Origin: Anaerolineae bacterium
GTDB taxonomy: Bacteria; Chloroflexota; Anaerolineae; Aggregatilineales; Aggregatilineaceae
Assembly (NCBI GenBank): GCA_023382715.1
Contig: JAHDWP010000012.1
Span: forward strand, 1 to 64,000
Reading direction: 5' to 3'
DNA: 64,000 bases
The notes under the pieces were generated by a model that saw only the letters and a program-made list of their open reading frames with translations, was not told where the DNA came from and made no database searches. The translations under genes and the position numbers were made by a program. Shown here piece by piece: positions 59,925-64,000 of the stretch. Numbering within the stretch: the first letter of the stretch is position 1; each line of letters starts with the position of its first letter.

Positions 59925-61906
59925 CGAATCTGCCTCAGCCGCCCCAGCCTGCGTTGCGCTGGCGTGCGCCGCAGGCGATCGACCAGCGCCCGCCAGCCGG
60001 AACCCCGCCCGACCAGCGTCAGGCGCGGACTGCGGCGCAGCGCCCGGTGATAGGCCCACCATTCGATGGCCAGCAGCGCCAGCCCTGCGCCCACAACCCA
60101 GGGCCAATACTCGCGGCGTCCGGTTTCCTGGCGGGCGTCGCGGCTGATCTCCGCCGTGCCCACCCGGATGCTCTCGCGCGGGGCGATGGCGCTCTCCGCC
60201 GCGTCGAACAGGTTGACGGCGAAGGACTCGCTCCGTATTGCTGCGCCCCCTTTGCGCAGCGTGACCTCGTACAGGCCCGGCGTCAGCGTGTCCGCGAAGA
60301 TAGCGGTGCTCGCGCTCGCCGCCAGCGCCCTGCTCTTCCCATCCGGCAGGCGCACCGACACCTCGTCCGCGTCTTCGATGAAGCGCACCGTCACCGGCGC
60401 GCCCGGCGTCAGGCTGGCCGGGGCATCGGTGATGCGCGGCGGCGAAAACCAGGCCGCCAGCTCGGCGATCAGGATCGGCCAGGCAGGTTGCAGCACCATG
60501 TCCGTGTTGGGATAGCGCGCGTCAAAGGGCAGGATGGCCACCTGGCGCGCGCCCACTTCCCCGGCGACCACGAGTGGAAACCCGTCCACGCTGGCCAGCG
60601 TCGTGGCCCAGGCCGTCCCGCTTAGCTCGCGGAACAGGGCCACGCGCACCGTCTCCATGTAGACGGCCAGGTTGCGCGTGCGCGGGTCAGCCGGGTGCAC
60701 GGCGACCGTCCCGACCTGCGCGCGCTCCGCCCCGACCTGGAAGAAGGCCGCTCCGGTCGGGGGATTGATCAGCAGCAGGTCGGCGTCGGGCAGGTCAGCG
60801 GGCAGCACGCCGTCGAGCACCACCAGGTCAAACGGCTCAGCGGGCAGCGCGCCCGCCGGGGCCATCTTGAACAGCTCGACCCCGCGCAGGCTGCGGAAGA
60901 TCTGCTCCAGGAACAGATTCCCCCCGGTGACCAGCAGCACGCGCCCCGCCCCGCCCCGGTCGCGCACGGCGTAGGCGCGGTTGTCGGCGAGCAGATAGTC
61001 GCGCCCGGCGGCGCGGGCGGGCATGGTCAGGTGAGCGGCCAGCGTCTCGAAGTCCGGCGGCAGCTCGATGTCGAAGATGTCCACATAGCCGCGCGCGGGC
61101 ACCGCGTAGCGGCGCGCCGTGTAGAGCACGTCGCTGCCGTCCAGGCGCACGTCGAGGATCACCTCTGTGTCCTGATCGCCGTAATTGCTGATCCGCGCGA
61201 AAAGCTGCGGCGGGCGTCCCGGCAGGGAGTCCGTCGCCAGGGCGGAGATCGCCAGGTTGCCCGCTTCCGCACCCACAGGCACGTAGCGCACATCGCCGGG
61301 CACGGGCGGCAGGTCGGCGGGCAGGCCGCCATCGGAGACGATGACCACCTTCAACTCGCTGACGCCCACCGCCCCCGCCGCCGCCAGAGTCAGCGCGGCC
61401 AGCCAGTCGGCGCCGGCGTCGCCCGGCCCGGCGTCGGCAATCGCCTGGCGCAGCACCATCTTGTCGCGCGAGGCCGCCGCCAGCACTTCCGGCACAGCGG
61501 CCACGCGAATGACGGTCATCGTGTCGTCCGCGCCGAGCGCGTCCACCATCTCCAGCGCCACCTGGCGGGCCTGGGCGAAGCGGCTCGGCGTCACGTCGGT
61601 CGCCCCCATGCTGGCCGAAGCGTCGAGCAGCAGCACGATGCGCCCGCCGGTGATGGTGCTGATCGTCTGGAAGGGGCGAGCCAGGGCCGCCACCAGCGCC
61701 GCCAGCGCCAGCAGTTGCAACAGCAGCAGCCAGCTCAAGCGCAGCCGTTGCCAGGGCGCGTTGGCCTCGCGGTCGCGCACAAGCTGCTGCCAGAGGAACG
61801 TGCTGGAGATCGGCTGCTCGATGCGGCGCAGGCGCAGCATGTACAGCGCGATGATCGGCAGCGCCAGCGCACCCAGCGCGAAAGCCAGCGGCGTGAGAAA
61901 GGACAT
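59921..61906 (-). CDS. BatA/VWA-domain membrane protein
   Basis: A 661-residue protein starting with the BatA N-terminal two-helix domain (MSFLTPLAFALGALALPIIA, RLSWLLLLQLLALAALVAAL). A VWA domain follows with MIDAS DASAS in IVLLLDASASMGATDV. A middle beta region and a GATase-like segment (RVLLVTGGNLFLEQIFRSLR) precede the C-terminal anchor (WPWVVGAGLALLAIEWWAYH). BatA proteins occur with MoxR ATPases and DUF58 proteins; those genes are not in this window. It is coupled to the next VWA gene by an ATGA overlap. Confidence 0.82.
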   Translation of the reverse strand: MSFLTPLAFALGALALPIIALYMLRLRRIEQPISSTFLWQQLVRDREANAPWQRLRLSWLLLLQLLALAALVAALARPFQTISTITGGRIVLLLDASASMGATDVTPSRFAQARQVALEMVDALGADDTMTVIRVAAVPEVLAAASRDKMVLRQAIADAGPGDAGADWLAALTLAAAGAVGVSELKVVIVSDGGLPADLPPVPGDVRYVPVGAEAGNLAISALATDSLPGRPPQLFARISNYGDQDTEVILDVRLDGSDVLYTARRYAVPARGYVDIFDIELPPDFETLAAHLTMPARAAGRDYLLADNRAYAVRDRGGAGRVLLVTGGNLFLEQIFRSLRGVELFKMAPAGALPAEPFDLVVLDGVLPADLPDADLLLINPPTGAAFFQVGAERAQVGTVAVHPADPRTRNLAVYMETVRVALFRELSGTAWATTLASVDGFPLVVAGEVGARQVAILPFDARYPNTDMVLQPAWPILIAELAAWFSPPRITDAPASLTPGAPVTVRFIEDADEVSVRLPDGKSRALAASASTAIFADTLTPGLYEVTLRKGGAAIRSESFAVNLFDAAESAIAPRESIRVGTAEISRDARQETGRREYWPWVVGAGLALLAIEWWAYHRALRRSPRLTLVGRGSGWRALVDRLRRTPAQRRLGRLRQIR

Positions 61907-61911
61907 ACCCC

Positions 61912-64000
61912 TTACCTGACCACTATCTCGACCGGCAGGATGGCGTGATCGGCGCCGCTCGTTGTCAAAACGCGCGCGCCCGTCTGCGGATCGTAGAAGC
62001 CCACCTCCAGGCGCGCCGGCCCGCGATAGGTGCGCCCTTCGTCGTTGAAGACGAGCGTGTAGGAGTCGGCGAGATATTCGCCCGCCACCCAGCTCGTCGT
62101 GGGCCGCGTACCCTGCCCCGGCACATCATCGTGCTGGGCGATGACTCGCCCAGCGTCGTTGAGCAGGTGCGTGAACACGCGGTACGACACGCCCGGCGTC
62201 TCCGTGACGCGCCAGACCAGCGTCAACCCAAGCGCCTCGTCCGGCGAAATCTTCGTCTGCGCAACGCTGAACCCTTCCAGCACGGCCACGCCCTGGAACT
62301 CGGTCAGCACTGCCGTGTCGTAGGGCGGCGGCGCGAAGAGGCGCTCCGTCCGCTCGACGGTGTACTCGGCCAGCATCACCGGCGGCTGGCCCGGCGCTTC
62401 CAGGGTGAGCGCCGCCGCGCCCTCCGCTTCGGCGGGCACGAGGAGCGCGTGCCAGTCCAGGCTGTAGCCCGGATAGACTCGCACCGGCCCGTCAGCGCCC
62501 CACCCGTCCCCGCGCAGCGCCAGCGTCGCGCCCGCCCAGGGGCCAGCGGCGCAGCAGTCCGGCACGGCCAGCCAGCGCAGGGCAACCCGCAGCTCCTGCC
62601 CGGCGGCGAGCGCACCCCCGCGCGCGTCGTGGCCCACGAGAGCCACGCCGACCGCAGGCACCGCCAGCGGCTCAGCGTCGCCGGGCGGCAGGGCGCGGGC
62701 GCTCTCTGGCGGCGCAACCGTCGCCAGGGTCAGCGCCTTGCCCGCCGGGACGCCATTCACCAGCCGATCCAGGCCGTCTGGATGATCCGCGCTGAAGAGG
62801 ATCGTCCGCAGCGCGTAATCGCCGGGCGGCGCGCCTGCCGGGAAGCGCAGCAGGCTGAACGCCTCGCCGCGCGCGCCCGTCTTCCAGAGCGACGTGGGAG
62901 CCTGCTCGTCGTCGCGGATGTCCGTGTCGCTGCGGGCCAGCACCCAGCCCGGCGGATCGCTCGTCAGCAGTCGCGCCGATACGCGCCAGTCTTCGCTTGT
63001 CGCGGCGGGCAGCGCCCACTCTGTGTGCAGGCAGACGGTCTGCCCGCCGCCGTGCGCAGCGCTCAGCAGGTCGAGCGCGCCGAAGGAGTCCGCGCGCGGG
63101 GTGCTCGACGCGAGCGCCAGCGGGCGCGCAACCGTGTAGCCCGTCGTGCTGAGACCCTGTACGGTAAACGTCTCGCCCCGCTCCCCGGCGGATTCCAACA
63201 GGCAGGGGAACATGCCGCGCAGGTCGGCGGGAAGCTGGAACCACGTCAGCAGCTCGACGTGTGTCGGGCCTTCGCGCCCAGCCAGCGCCTCGTTGATGGC
63301 GCGCATGGTCTCTTCGGCGCTGCTGTGCAGCTCCACGCCGACGAACTGCGCCGCGATCCCCAGCCGGTCGGCGTAGTACACGTCCAGCGCCGGCTCCCAG
63401 CCGTAGGGGATGACGATCAGCGCGTCGGCGGGCAGCGCGGCGTAGTGCTCCGCTACCGCGCGAAAGTCGTCGTGCTGGTAGGCTGGCTTGTCAAAGAGCA
63501 CCACAAAGCTCGCCGCGCCCGTCCCCGCCGCCAGCGCCAGAGCGCCCACCCCGGCCAGCCGCCGCATTTCGGCGTGAATGGGCAGGCTGTGCGCGGCTGC
63601 CGCCACCAGCATCAGCGTCGCCGGGACGCCGGCCACGTAGTAGCGCGGGTGGAAGTCTATGCTCGCCGCGTGCAGCATGACCGTCGCCAGGGCGGGCAGC
63701 AGGATCGCCTGCGAGAGCAGCAGCAGCGCATAGCGCCGCCGGTTCCACAGCAAGGTGACGACGATGGCCAGCAGCAGAGCCACGCCGAGCGCGGCGCTGC
63801 CGATCTCCACCGCCGTCTCCGCGCCGATCATCGTCGGCAGCGGAGCGAAATAGCCGCGCCAGATGTCCCAGATCAGCCCCGGCGAGGGGCGCGGCGGCGT
63901 GTTGAGCGGCGTGCCGCTCGGCGCCTGGCCCAGCAGCCAGGGCAGATAGGCCAGCAGCAGCGCACCCTGCCCCGCCGCCCACAGCGCCAGCCGCCGCCAA
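61912..64000 (-). CDS. Membrane protein with GT39-like region, truncated by the window edge
   Basis: The open frame runs past 64000, so the N-terminus is missing; the first visible Met at 63831 is internal. Visible helices (VGVALLLAIVVTLLWN region and ILLPALATVMLHAASIDFHP) precede RYYVAGVPATLMLV, like the C-terminal half of GT39/PMT-type membrane glycosyltransferases. A long soluble part (~600 residues) contains beta domains with CLHTEWALPAATSEDW and VFTHLLNDAGRVIAQHDDVP. The function is probably transfer of a sugar from a lipid carrier, but the catalytic Asp region lies outside this window. Five bases separate it from the BatA/VWA gene. Confidence 0.75.
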   Translation of the reverse strand, partial: WRRLALWAAGQGALLLAYLPWLLGQAPSGTPLNTPPRPSPGLIWDIWRGYFAPLPTMIGAETAVEIGSAALGVALLLAIVVTLLWNRRRYALLLLSQAILLPALATVMLHAASIDFHPRYYVAGVPATLMLVAAAAHSLPIHAEMRRLAGVGALALAAGTGAASFVVLFDKPAYQHDDFRAVAEHYAALPADALIVIPYGWEPALDVYYADRLGIAAQFVGVELHSSAEETMRAINEALAGREGPTHVELLTWFQLPADLRGMFPCLLESAGERGETFTVQGLSTTGYTVARPLALASSTPRADSFGALDLLSAAHGGGQTVCLHTEWALPAATSEDWRVSARLLTSDPPGWVLARSDTDIRDDEQAPTSLWKTGARGEAFSLLRFPAGAPPGDYALRTILFSADHPDGLDRLVNGVPAGKALTLATVAPPESARALPPGDAEPLAVPAVGVALVGHDARGGALAAGQELRVALRWLAVPDCCAAGPWAGATLALRGDGWGADGPVRVYPGYSLDWHALLVPAEAEGAAALTLEAPGQPPVMLAEYTVERTERLFAPPPYDTAVLTEFQGVAVLEGFSVAQTKISPDEALGLTLVWRVTETPGVSYRVFTHLLNDAGRVIAQHDDVPGQGTRPTTSWVAGEYLADSYTLVFNDEGRTYRGPARLEVGFYDPQTGARVLTTSGADHAILPVEIVVR

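Overview
The window looks like a chromosomal segment of a high-GC bacterium of the phylum Chloroflexota, most likely class Anaerolineae. This is inferred from several surface proteins with long Thr/Pro linkers, a transglutaminase/DUF3488 protein, a DUF368 protein, a DnaB-DnaD-loader replication operon and an AmmeMemoRadiSam-B protein. No rRNA or tRNA gene, prophage, insertion sequence or CRISPR array was seen. Nearly all DNA is coding on both strands, and the intergenic spaces are short and often filled with palindromic repeats.

Layout. 1-5436 (+): a membrane transglutaminase, the rplJ-rplL ribosomal stalk operon with an L10 leader and attenuator, and an unknown protein. 5772-8010 (-): a trehalose-synthase-type GH13 enzyme and a zinc-ribbon FHA protein. 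8181-12624 (+): TPR and coiled-coil proteins, malic enzyme and a thioredoxin-reductase-like flavoprotein without its CxxC. 12679-14849 (-): MurA with Asp in place of the catalytic Cys, and a SAM hydroxide adenosyltransferase. 15166-17121 (+): gyrB behind tandem promoters. 17237-25312 (-): nucleotidyltransferase, dnaB-dnaD-tandem AAA+ loader, bifunctional-nuclease-domain protein, bactofilin, DUF368 and DedA. 25902-29105 (+): two glycosyltransferases and PPK2. 29117-30814 (-): RqcH. 30948-36840 (+): house-cleaning NTPase, lipoprotein, three tiny membrane proteins, a glycosidase, an anchored solute-binding protein and a cupin. 36844-39788 (-): ParA with a membrane partner, and PlsY. 40009-44528 (+): response regulator and an envelope trio (SH3b lipoprotein, HEAT/TM protein, LysM-M23 peptidase). 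44572-51316: small membrane protein, OsmC, a two-CxxC disulfide oxidoreductase, orphan GroES, MEMO-like protein, PriA and a MerR-like regulator. 51648-53848 (-): ECF sigma, anti-sigma and a bactofilin-like lipoprotein. 54131-64000: a KARI-like protein without key active-site residues, class IV aminotransferase, NAGPA-type glycosidase, two von Willebrand factor A (VWA) membrane proteins and a truncated GT39-like protein.

Themes. Replication is well represented (gyrB, dnaB, dnaD, loader, priA). Envelope biogenesis is too: MurA, the nucleotidyltransferase, glycosyltransferases, PlsY, bactofilins, M23, and the DUF368 and DedA families now linked to undecaprenyl-phosphate recycling. Promoters can be read with a consistent grammar: a TTGnCN-like -35 box, a 16-18 base spacer (usually 17), and TATAAT often preceded by TGn. 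Two of them place the start site at or next to the ATG, which implies leaderless mRNAs. I found no complete, clearly novel system. The best leads are single genes with altered active sites (MurA, TrxB-like, KARI-like, tandem loader), the ParA/membrane pair, the three-gene mini-operon of tiny membrane proteins, and a mobile-looking palindromic repeat that supplies the end of a coding sequence.
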